NCBI GenBank assembly: GCA_001189095.1
Contig: LFCK01000001.1
Coordinates: forward strand, 186,001-250,000
Direction of reading: 5' to 3'
DNA: 64,000 nt
Origin: Parcubacteria bacterium C7867-001
GTDB lineage: Bacteria > Patescibacteria > Paceibacteria > UBA9973 > UBA2103
Below, one piece after another: positions 57,498 to 64,000 of the stretch. A program made the translations under genes and the position numbers. Position 1 is the first letter of the stretch. Each line of letters opens with the position of its first letter. The notes under the pieces are model-generated. The model saw only the letters and a program-made list of their open reading frames with translations, had not been told where the DNA came from and ran no database searches.

Positions 57498-59310
57498 AAA
57501 ACTACTCGAAGCGGCACTCGCCTACCTCGACGATTGCCGAACGGTCATTCCTCTCAACGGGAAAGTTCCTGTAATCCCTTCTTGGAAGGAGTACCAGGAA
57601 GGCAAAGCCCCGACTGCCGAAGAAATGACAGCATGGTTCAAGACCCACGGGGATAAAATCACGGGGCTGGGCATGGTCACGGGATATGTTCATGGACTTG
57701 CCGTTCTTGATTTGGAAAATGACGAAGACCCCACACGCTTTGAAATGCCGCCAACAGCAGTCAGTCGTACTGGCAGTGGTGGATGGCATTACTTCTTCGA
57801 CTTCCCGAAGAATACGGACTTCGTTAAGTCAGGGAGTTTGATTCCCTCTGGTATCCACGGGGACATGAAGGCAGACGGAGGATATGTCGTAGTGCCTCCC
57901 TCAATTCATCCGATAACAGGCAATGCATATGAGTGGATTACCCCTCTCACACTTGAGACAGAGTTGCCTTCTATGCCAGAGTGGCTCGTCAAAATCGAAG
58001 ATGATCGTAAGAAGAATGATATCGAGGCAACCGATTGGAAGGAAGTCTTAAGCGGAGCAAAAGAAGGTAGTCGGCACGAAACCGCAGTCAGACTCATGGG
58101 TAAGCTCGCATACCATCTTCCAGCTAAAGACTGGAACGATGTGGCTCGCCCTCTACTCCATGCTTGGAATTTGGAATTCAATCAACCACCTCTTCCCGAC
58201 AAGGAGATAGATTCCATTTTTCGAGGCATTTCACAGAAGCAGAAAGGTCAAGGGGACGAGGGCACAACTTACGACTCCAAGGAGAATGTGCCGCACGCTA
58301 CGCCCCGCACCCTTCTCACACTCTCCGCCATCATGACGATGCCCGAATCGGAACGACCTGAGTACCTCGTGTACGGCCTTATACCAGAGAAAGGCATCAC
58401 AGCCGTAAGCGGCCATCCTGGAAGCGGAAAGAGCTGGTTCATGCTCCACCTCGCAAAGTGTGTCGCTTCTGGTGAGTCTTTCCTTGGACGCTTCAAGACG
58501 AAGTCAGGCAAAGTACTCATCATTGACGAAGAACAAGGAGCTTGGGAGCAACGCCGTCGCATGGAGTTGCTTGGCTGTGCACCAGAGCTACCTGTCTATT
58601 TCTACTGCCTTGATGGGTTCAAGCTCGACAAGAAGGAAGACATGGACGCCCTGTTAAAAACCGTTAAGGAACAGGAAATCAGCCTTGTGATGCTCGACCC
58701 CTTCGTAGCTATCCATTCTCAGGACGAAAACTCAGCAGAAGGGGCACAGAAGGTCATGGAAGCACTTCAGAGATTCAACCTTGCAGGTGCAACGGTACTC
58801 TTCATTCATCACCACAGAAAAAGCACCTTCGGCTCCACAGGAGGAGCACAGAGCCTTCGCGGCTCGTCAGCTTACTCTGGTCGTCTTGATTCTCACATTA
58901 CCGTGGACAAGAAATCCACCACTCCTTCGGAACAGCATCTCGACATCGAGCATGTGAAGTCGCGTAGAGGCCAGAATGTTGAGAAGTTCCAGGTTGTACT
59001 CACACAAGAAGGAGACGCGCCAGATAGCCCAATCAATCTTCGCTACGCAGACGCCGAAGACCGCATTACGAAGAAGGATGAGGCACGCACGCTTATCATC
59101 ACTTTCCTAGCCTCTAACGGGGACGCGACAAAGGAGGAGATTACCAAGGCCGTCCAAGACGAAGCGGAGATAGGAACGCGCAACATAGCAGAAGCCCTTT
59201 CTGTCATGACTAAAGACGAAAGCCTGACCATCTCCAAGGAGGGTAAGAAAAATAAATACCACCTGGAGGAAAAGGCACTTGCAGAGCCCGATGATGAACC
59301 ACCTTACTAA
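57487..59310 (+). CDS. Prim-pol plus RepA-like helicase: element replication protein
   Basis: A 607-aa fusion. The N-terminal ~200 residues are a bifunctional primase/polymerase domain ('VIPLNGKVPVIPSWKEYQ', 'GLAVLDLEND' with catalytic acidic residues, 'SRTGSGGWHYFF'). A helical linker follows, then an AAA_25/RepA-type hexameric helicase with Walker A 'GHPGSGKSW' (about 312), 'VLIIDEE', Walker B 'LVMLDPF' and 'FIHHHRKS'. A winged-helix at the C-terminus ('GDATKEEITKAVQDEAE') may bind the origin. Such proteins let integrated elements or plasmids replicate on their own. The ATG at 57487 lies inside the previous gene. Confidence 0.9.
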   Translation: MHSEKLLEAALAYLDDCRTVIPLNGKVPVIPSWKEYQEGKAPTAEEMTAWFKTHGDKITGLGMVTGYVHGLAVLDLENDEDPTRFEMPPTAVSRTGSGGWHYFFDFPKNTDFVKSGSLIPSGIHGDMKADGGYVVVPPSIHPITGNAYEWITPLTLETELPSMPEWLVKIEDDRKKNDIEATDWKEVLSGAKEGSRHETAVRLMGKLAYHLPAKDWNDVARPLLHAWNLEFNQPPLPDKEIDSIFRGISQKQKGQGDEGTTYDSKENVPHATPRTLLTLSAIMTMPESERPEYLVYGLIPEKGITAVSGHPGSGKSWFMLHLAKCVASGESFLGRFKTKSGKVLIIDEEQGAWEQRRRMELLGCAPELPVYFYCLDGFKLDKKEDMDALLKTVKEQEISLVMLDPFVAIHSQDENSAEGAQKVMEALQRFNLAGATVLFIHHHRKSTFGSTGGAQSLRGSSAYSGRLDSHITVDKKSTTPSEQHLDIEHVKSRRGQNVEKFQVVLTQEGDAPDSPINLRYADAEDRITKKDEARTLIITFLASNGDATKEEITKAVQDEAEIGTRNIAEALSVMTKDESLTISKEGKKNKYHLEEKALAEPDDEPPY

Positions 59311-59471
59311 TGGCCATCTCTAGCAAAAGCCTTGAACGCTTCCGAGCAATCTATGAGAGCCAGTACGGGAAAATTCTTACTGACGAGGAGTTAGACCGAA
59401 AGGCACAAATGCTCCTGAATCTCTACAAGGCTATCTACGGCAAACCAATTAAAAGACGTAAACGCAAATAA
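59310..59471 (+). CDS. Small basic protein, 53 aa
   Basis: It overlaps the replication gene stop (TAATG). It has two helices ('SLERFRAIYESQYG' and 'LDRKAQMLLNLYKAIYG') and a very basic tail (KRRKRK). Similar tiny helical proteins accompany replication genes in Patescibacteria elements, a recollection I cannot check here. It stops 4 bp before the truncated recombinase gene. Function unknown. Confidence 0.6.
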   Translation: MAISSKSLERFRAIYESQYGKILTDEELDRKAQMLLNLYKAIYGKPIKRRKRK

Positions 59472-59475
59472 TCCT

Positions 59476-59976
59476 ATGAACGATAAATTAAAAATTGCTG
59501 TCTACATCCGAGCCAGCATGGGTCTAGGTGAGAACCGAGGGGCTACTGCTCTATTCCAAGAACGAGAGATTCGTTCCTATGCTAGAGATAAAGGCTACAA
59601 GATTGACGAGCAGCATGTCTATCACGATGCCGTATCCGCAAAGGTACCAGGACGACCCTCTTTCGAGGAGATGATGAAGGCAGTAGAGGAAGGAAAAATC
59701 AACGGCATTCTCACCTACGACCTAAATCGACTTGCTCGTAATCCTGTAGATGGAGGGCGCATCATCTGGCGAATACAACAAGGCACTCTCACGGTTATCA
59801 GCACTCAAAACGGAGGCACTGTTTACTCGCCAGGCACAGACATGTTGATGCTCTACCTGCACTTCGGAATGTCGAACCAGTTCTCATTGAACCTTGGCAA
59901 AGCTGGACCCAAACCAACTTGTCGCAACTGCCACCACGACTGCTATACGCGACCAGAAGAGGAAGTACAGCTATAA
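59476..59976 (+). pseudogene. Truncated serine recombinase, catalytic domain only
   Basis: 166 aa. The resolvase domain is intact to about residue 140 ('VYIRASMGLGENRGATALFQERE', 'YDLNRLARNPVDGGR'), then diverges into 'PTCRNCHHDC' and stops. The recombinase domain, zinc ribbon and coiled coil are missing. It is closely related to the complete recombinase at 60413 (shared 'LARNPVDGG' and 'DMLxLYLHFGMxNQFSLNL'), so it is a partial tandem duplicate or older integrase. It could still act as a small resolvase or as a modulator of the full-length enzyme. Confidence 0.75.
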
Positions 59977-60059
59977 ACACTACAACGTAGAAATATATGT
60001 ACTTTTAGAACGCACCTAATACGATAGAAATATCCAAATGTGTCAAGTACATATCCTCC

Positions 60060-60233
60060 ATGATGAAGAAACAAATTACTAGTAAAACAAATCACCTTAC
60101 CAAGACAGCACAAAAGCTATTCGTTGAACGTCTACTACGGGAATCAGGCTTTTCTCCTAAGAAAAAGTTCTATGTGAAGGATAGGAGTGGAAAGCTCATC
60201 GTGAGATTCACTAAAGAGCCTAACTATGAATAG
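60060..60233 (+). CDS. Small basic hypothetical protein, 57 aa
   Basis: A Lys/Arg-rich protein ('MMKKQITSKTNH', 'KKKFYVKDRSGKLIVRF'). It overlaps the next gene by 8 bases and lies between the two recombinases, which makes it a candidate directionality or DNA-binding factor. The frame is short and no family is recognised. Confidence 0.5.
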   Translation: MMKKQITSKTNHLTKTAQKLFVERLLRESGFSPKKKFYVKDRSGKLIVRFTKEPNYE

Positions 60234-60441
60234 TGTCGAGGAACTACGAGATTACATTGTTGCAGACACAATCAAGCAGATTGAGTCCATGTCGAGGGAG
60301 GAGTTAGTACAGATTCTGGTGATTATCACCACAACTCCTCTCGAACAGATGGACGCAAACGAACTGCTTGCCTTCCGCAAGGAGTATGTCGGCAGATGGC
60401 TTCCTAAAGAACATGAACGAGATAGACACAAGCAAAATTAA
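60226..60441 (+). CDS. Small acidic helical protein, 71 aa
   Basis: A helical protein ('VEELRDYIVADTIKQIESMSREELVQIL') that overlaps the recombinase start by 29 bases and the small basic gene by 8 bases. Tight overlaps suggest a cotranslated set with the integrase. Function unknown. Confidence 0.6.
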   Translation: MNSVEELRDYIVADTIKQIESMSREELVQILVIITTTPLEQMDANELLAFRKEYVGRWLPKEHERDRHKQN

Positions 60442-62077
60442 ATATGTAGCTTATGCTCGCAAGTCTACCGACGACAGCGACAAGCAGATAAACTCCATCC
60501 CTGACCAGCTCAAGGAAATTGACCGCATTGGCAGGGGTTTGGTTCGTGCCGATACGCTAACGGACGAAAGATCAGCAAAGGTGCTTGGTAGACCTGGCTT
60601 CGAGCAGATGAAAAATCTCATTGAATCAGGAAAGGCACAGGGAATCATTTGCTGGAAGATAAACCGATTGGCACGCAATCCCGTAGACGGAGGGTGGATT
60701 ATTTGGAAGCTTCAGCAAGGAGCCATACGACACCTCAAAACAGACGATGGAGACTACTATCCTGGTAGCGACATGCTTCTCCTATATCTCCATTTCGGCA
60801 TGGCCAACCAGTTCAGCCTCAACCTGAGTAAGGACGTTACGAGAGGCATGTTGAGCAAAGCTGAAAGCGGAAGACGACCAGGCTCTGCTCCTTTGGGATA
60901 CTTGAACAGCAACAACGGCAATAAGGGAGAGGAGTTTATCTACATAGACCCTGTTCGGGGTCCCATCATACAAAAGATGATGGAGTGCATGCTCGCTGGT
61001 ACTCACAACGCTCCTCAGATATTAGAAATTGCTACCGAGGAATGGGGTCTACGCACTCGTCCGACCAAGGACCACCCACGCGGTTGCAAACTCACGAAGT
61101 CTGCTTGGTACAAAATACTTCAAAACCCTTTCTTCTATGGAAAGTTTCAATATCCTATCGGACACAAAGACGCTGAAGGAAAACGTCAGAAGATTTGGGT
61201 TGATGGAACTCATGATGCTCTTATTACCTATGAGCAGTTCCGAAAAATTCAGAAGATTCTAAAGCAACACGCTCCCAAACGAACAAACCAAACTTTTGCC
61301 TATATCGGGCTAATGCGCTGTGGAGGTTGCGGAGCACGCATCACCGCAGAACGAAAGAATAAGACGCAAAAGAACGGTAATAAACACCAGTACGTCTACT
61401 ATCGTTGTACCGGCCAAGTAGATAGAGACTGTCAGCAGAAATCAGTCCGTGAGGACCGATTGGAAGAAGCAATGCAGGAATTTCTGTCTTCAATGGAGAT
61501 ATCTCCTGAATTCCATGCATGGGCAATTGCTGAATTCAAAAAAGATTACCAAAAGGAAAAGTCCGACAAGAACGTTATTGGAGGGAATCAGCAAACAAGG
61601 CATGACGAGATAAAAGGCATGCTTCGCACCCTGCTCGATAGCCATCTCCTCGGACTCATTAGTGTTGATGACTTCTCAGAAAAGAAAAATACCTTAGAGC
61701 AGGAGCTGACAGGACTGAAGCCTTACCTCCCTGGTTCCGACATCGAACTTCCAGACTGGACTGAGGATGCCAAAAACCTACTCACCTTTGCTGAAAGAGC
61801 TAGTAAGGAGTTCAAGGAGGGTGAATTCGAGAAGCGAAGAGCAATCATAGCTGCCCTTGGAACTGAGCATGTATTAAACCAGGGAGCGCTTACTTTCGAG
61901 GTAGAGAAGCCTTTAGAGGTTCTAATAAAGACTCCTAAAGTTCCAGGTGTTGATTTTGAAATATTAGAACCTCCAAAAAGTGAAGCAGAATATACACAAA
62001 TTGGCACTTTCGTGCCAAAAAGTGAACGAATGTGGACCGTACAGGATTCGAACCTGCGACCCTCTCATTGCAAATGA
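60413..62077 (+). CDS. Large serine recombinase (element 2 integrase) ending inside tRNA-Ala
   Basis: A 554-aa integrase: resolvase domain with catalytic Ser in 'YARKSTDDSDKQINS', 'WKINRLARNPVDGG', a recombinase domain (about 150-250), a zinc ribbon ('MRCGGCGARI' and 'YRCTGQVDRDCQQ') and a long coiled coil. Its stop codon (62075-62077) lies in the antisense strand of the tRNA-Ala anticodon stem, so its last 15 residues ('VQDSNLRPSHCK' end) are encoded by the tRNA. The C-terminus therefore depends on integration. Near its end the gene holds an inverted pair of the ATTAGAACCTC motif (61913-61924, 61965-61976). Confidence 0.92.
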   Translation: MNEIDTSKIKYVAYARKSTDDSDKQINSIPDQLKEIDRIGRGLVRADTLTDERSAKVLGRPGFEQMKNLIESGKAQGIICWKINRLARNPVDGGWIIWKLQQGAIRHLKTDDGDYYPGSDMLLLYLHFGMANQFSLNLSKDVTRGMLSKAESGRRPGSAPLGYLNSNNGNKGEEFIYIDPVRGPIIQKMMECMLAGTHNAPQILEIATEEWGLRTRPTKDHPRGCKLTKSAWYKILQNPFFYGKFQYPIGHKDAEGKRQKIWVDGTHDALITYEQFRKIQKILKQHAPKRTNQTFAYIGLMRCGGCGARITAERKNKTQKNGNKHQYVYYRCTGQVDRDCQQKSVREDRLEEAMQEFLSSMEISPEFHAWAIAEFKKDYQKEKSDKNVIGGNQQTRHDEIKGMLRTLLDSHLLGLISVDDFSEKKNTLEQELTGLKPYLPGSDIELPDWTEDAKNLLTFAERASKEFKEGEFEKRRAIIAALGTEHVLNQGALTFEVEKPLEVLIKTPKVPGVDFEILEPPKSEAEYTQIGTFVPKSERMWTVQDSNLRPSHCK

Positions 62078-62105
62078 GATGCTCTACCAACTGAGCTAAC
62101 GGCCC
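62033..62105 (-). tRNA. tRNA-Ala (anticodon TGC), CCA not encoded
   Basis: A full cloverleaf on the minus strand: acceptor GGGCCGT / ACGGTCC with one G-U, D arm 'AGCTCAGTTGGTAGAGC', anticodon TGC at 62070-62072, T arm GGTTCGAATCC and discriminator A at 62033. Its 3' end faces element 2 and is overlapped by the integrase frame, so it is the attachment site. Confidence 0.95.
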
Positions 62106-62235
62106 GTCCACGAACTTGAGCACTATAGCACAAGTATATTTTTGAAGTACAGCCCAGATTTTCCACGTATCGTGCAATAGGAGGGGGGGTAGCGAAGAAC
62201 ATCAACTTGACCGAATCCGACACAATCCACGACTC

Positions 62236-62263
62236 TTGACGAAAGTTAATTTTGTAGTATATA
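62236..62263 (+). promoter_or_regulatory. Sigma70-type promoter
   Basis: TTGACG (62236-62241), 16-nt spacer, TATATA (62258-62263). It drives the gene at 62367 through a leader of about 95 nt. The rest of 62106-62366 shows no gene; a G7-containing stretch lies at about 62181-62191. Confidence 0.65.
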
Positions 62264-62366
62264 AGAACTAATCCCTTTCTGTATGGATAGGTGGTCTACG
62301 TGAGTAGATAACGATGTTTTGTTCCTGCATCCACTCAGGGACTGTTCATTCAATGAGGAGAGCCGT

Positions 62367-62729
62367 ATGGCTAGCCAAACCGTGCTTATCGTGGGTGGTC
62401 CTTCGAGATTTCACCTAATGACGTCCGTGTTCGACATCGACACGTTCCGTCTCCTGACCTTCAAGTTCGCACTTGAGAACGAGGAAGGGAGAAAAGGGAC
62501 TGCCGATGTGTGGATTAACGGCGCTACGCAAGGCAACCGGAGCATTGAAGAGTGGCATTTGGTCGGGTACTTCATGCCGGAAGGCAAAGAAACCGTCATG
62601 GCGAACATGGTTCCCATGAAATTCACTTACTCGAGCAAGGACCGTCGCGGAATCATCTTCAGCGTCAAGAAAGAGACGCTGGTGGGGAATCCTGCGGCCA
62701 ACGTGCTCGGCCTGATTAAGTGGGAATAA
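62367..62729 (+). CDS. Hypothetical 120-aa beta-rich protein
   Basis: The ATG at 62367 has GAGGAG about 7 nt upstream. It is a soluble, beta-rich protein ('VLIVGGPSRFHLMTSVFDIDTF', 'VMANMVPMKFTYSSKDRRGIIFSVKKE') without Cys. I recognise no family. A terminator follows. Confidence 0.62.
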   Translation: MASQTVLIVGGPSRFHLMTSVFDIDTFRLLTFKFALENEEGRKGTADVWINGATQGNRSIEEWHLVGYFMPEGKETVMANMVPMKFTYSSKDRRGIIFSVKKETLVGNPAANVLGLIKWE

Positions 62730-62750
62730 CCCGCCGCCTAACCTGTGAGG

Positions 62751-62787
62751 ACCGCCTGGCTCCTCAGAGGGTTGGGCGGTTTTCTTT
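62751..62787 (+). terminator. Intrinsic terminator
   Basis: Outer stem ACCGCC / GGCGGT (62751-62756 with 62775-62780) with an inner CTC/GAG pairing, followed by a T-rich tail. Confidence 0.75.
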
Positions 62788-62855
62788 TGGATGTCCTGCA
62801 GTTGCTGGATACAGAAAAACATGGATTATGGGCTAGAGACTGAAACGTAGGAGAG

Positions 62856-63305
62856 ATGCTCTTGAAACCAACTCTAGAAGACGCAGTAGCTCTTGCGTCA
62901 GCCCTCCATAAGGGCCAGAAGGACAAAGCGGGAGCAAGCTACATTTTGCACCCGCTGCGAGTGATGTTGAATCCGCTCCTCACGACGGACGAAGAGCGTA
63001 TTGCGGCGGTGCTTCACGATACGGTGGAGGACTGCGACATTACACTCGAGCAGCTTCGTGAGCGGGGCTATTCCGCGGAAGTGGTTGAAGCTCTTAGCTT
63101 CCTAACCAAGCTTCCGGAAGAGGAGGATGACTACGACGCTTTCATCGAGCGGATACTCGGAGGCCTTCTCATTGCCCGAAAGGTAAAGCTAGCCGACCTT
63201 CACGACAACGCAGATCTTTCGAGGTTTGCGCATCCGACCGAAAAGGACGTGAAGCGGCAAGAAAAATACAAACGAGCAATTGCTCGACTTGAGGGCTCTC
63301 TATAA
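62856..63305 (+). CDS. HD-domain hydrolase (SpoT/RelA hydrolase-like)
   Basis: A 149-aa stand-alone HD domain: 'ALHKGQKDKAGASYILHPLRVM' with the first His, the HD pair in 'AAVLHDTVEDCDI' and a final Asp in 'VKLADLHDNADLSRF'. This is the hydrolase half of RelA/SpoT proteins without synthetase or TGS/ACT domains, as in small alarmone hydrolases (MESH1-like). It probably removes the 3'-diphosphate of (p)ppGpp or a related nucleotide. A terminator follows. Confidence 0.85.
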   Translation: MLLKPTLEDAVALASALHKGQKDKAGASYILHPLRVMLNPLLTTDEERIAAVLHDTVEDCDITLEQLRERGYSAEVVEALSFLTKLPEEEDDYDAFIERILGGLLIARKVKLADLHDNADLSRFAHPTEKDVKRQEKYKRAIARLEGSL

Positions 63306-63337
63306 AAAACCGGCTGCAGCGCAGCCGGGTTTTGTTT
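63304..63337 (+). terminator. Intrinsic terminator
   Basis: An 11-bp stem AAACCGGCTGC / GCAGCCGGGTT with an AGC loop and a T-rich tail. Confidence 0.88.
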
Positions 63338-63340
63338 AAA

Positions 63341-63369
63341 TTGACACCCCCTCTCCCTTCATCTACGCT
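63341..63369 (+). promoter_or_regulatory. Sigma70-type promoter
   Basis: TTGACA (63341-63346), 17-nt spacer, TACGCT (63364-63369), followed by a leader of about 45 nt with GGGAG before the ATG at 63420. Confidence 0.72.
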
Positions 63370-63419
63370 CTCTTCCAGAAGGTTCTGGAATCTCCGGAAC
63401 ACCTAGCTGGGAGAAAGTC

Positions 63420-63953
63420 ATGGAATTCGTTGTTCGAAACGTCGAGACGAAGGAAAACGACCTCGGTTCCTTCAAGCAAAAGGTTTATACCTGCGAGCTC
63501 GAAGGCTGGAGAAAACACAAAGTCTCGATGCAGCTCATTATTGAAGGCTGCGTCGGCCAGCAGATGTACCGGCAGCAATACGACCTTGTTGCGCCTCATT
63601 TGCGCGTCGGACGTCTGTTCTCCTGCAATATTCTCTATCGGATGCAGTCCTATCACCTCGGTATGGTGCTTGTCGGCCTCACGCCGATACGGCCCGTGCG
63701 CCTGCGAGGAGCGGAAGTCGTCACGGTTGATCAATACTTCAATCCAAATCGCGGCTTTTGGGTCGCGACGAGGGAGGACGGTCAATCGATCTCGATTCCC
63801 GGCGGCATCACTCTGGGCGGGGAAGCGTATATTCCCATCCGTGGAGATAAGTCGTTCCCGCACAAGGAATATTCCTACGGTCGCGACGAGGGCTTGGTGT
63901 ATCACACGGCTCCTACCGGCATCAGGAAGAAGCTCAAAGAAGTTCTTGGATAG
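63420..63953 (+). CDS. Hypothetical 177-aa protein
   Basis: A soluble, beta-rich basic protein ('VTVDQYFNPNRGFWVATREDGQSISIPGGITLGGEAYIP'). GGGAG 9-10 nt upstream supports the start, and a promoter and a terminator bracket it. No family is recognised. It belongs to the Shine-Dalgarno class of genes. Confidence 0.65.
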   Translation: MEFVVRNVETKENDLGSFKQKVYTCELEGWRKHKVSMQLIIEGCVGQQMYRQQYDLVAPHLRVGRLFSCNILYRMQSYHLGMVLVGLTPIRPVRLRGAEVVTVDQYFNPNRGFWVATREDGQSISIPGGITLGGEAYIPIRGDKSFPHKEYSYGRDEGLVYHTAPTGIRKKLKEVLG

Positions 63954-63956
63954 AAC

Positions 63957-63987
63957 GAAAAGAGGCGGAACATAGTTCCGCCTCTTA
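63957..63987 (+). terminator. Intrinsic terminator
   Basis: An 11-bp stem AGAGGCGGAAC / GTTCCGCCTCT, ATA loop. Confidence 0.85.
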
Positions 63988-64000
63988 CTGTAATGGTGCG

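Noticed and set aside
59476..59976. Independent small resolvase gene of a transposon
   Set aside because: No transposase or terminal repeats; high similarity to the adjacent integrase favours a truncated duplicate.

Overview
The window looks like a chromosomal segment of a Patescibacteria / Candidate Phyla Radiation bacterium, probably Parcubacteria-like. This is an inference from small compact genes, trimmed housekeeping proteins (a DnaX without its zinc module, a UvrC without the C-terminal HhH domain, a short UvrA), a VirB4/TraG-like ATPase next to a superfamily IV holin-like protein, several tRNA-targeting serine recombinases, and no central biosynthetic pathway. No rRNA gene or CRISPR array was found, so the taxonomic call is not firm.

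Layout. (1) 1-8.4 kb, core: partial serS, an FtsQ-type POTRA protein, a glutathionylspermidine-synthase-like ATP-grasp enzyme with a YgiB-like lipoprotein, a K+ channel, dus, dnaX, a metzincin-type peptidase and tRNA-Gln(TTG). (2) About 8.4-24.5 kb, integrated element 1 at the 3' end of tRNA-Gln: an oxidative-folding cassette (DsbB-like, two DsbA-like, a CxxC membrane protein), a CDF transporter, a LysM-M23 peptidase, a serine recombinase, an AT-rich pair of unknown proteins (202 and 980 aa), a structured RNA leader with a secreted coiled-coil protein, a ParB-DNA methyltransferase, TerS/TerL, a TauE permease and a zinc-finger protein. Fragments of tRNA-Gln mark its right end. (3) 24.5-49.35 kb, core: membrane and cell-envelope proteins, HAD phosphatase, 3D-domain protein, VanY-type peptidase, MliC protein, PIF1-like helicase, T4SS-like ATPase, FKBP, tgt, uvrB, histidine kinase and receiver, uvrA, histidine phosphatase, uvrC, ddl, pterin dehydratase. 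(4) About 49.4-62.1 kb, element 2 at tRNA-Ala(TGC): repeated ATTAGAACCTC motifs, a minimal CBASS-like pair (CD-NTase plus SLATT-like membrane effector), a metal-associated cassette with two DUF305 proteins, a second copy of the structured RNA leader, a prim-pol/RepA-type replication protein, and two tandem serine recombinases, the last of which ends inside tRNA-Ala. (5) 62.1-64 kb: small Shine-Dalgarno-led genes, including an HD-domain hydrolase.

Two patterns cross the window. Many genes start 6-9 nt after a TATAAT-like box with no ribosome binding site, which implies leaderless mRNAs. Another set has a TTGACA-type promoter plus a strong AAGGAG leader. Second, two unrelated element genes (18629 and 55554) carry 5' regions with the same complex fold but different paired sequences. 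This is the strongest candidate for an undescribed regulatory RNA.
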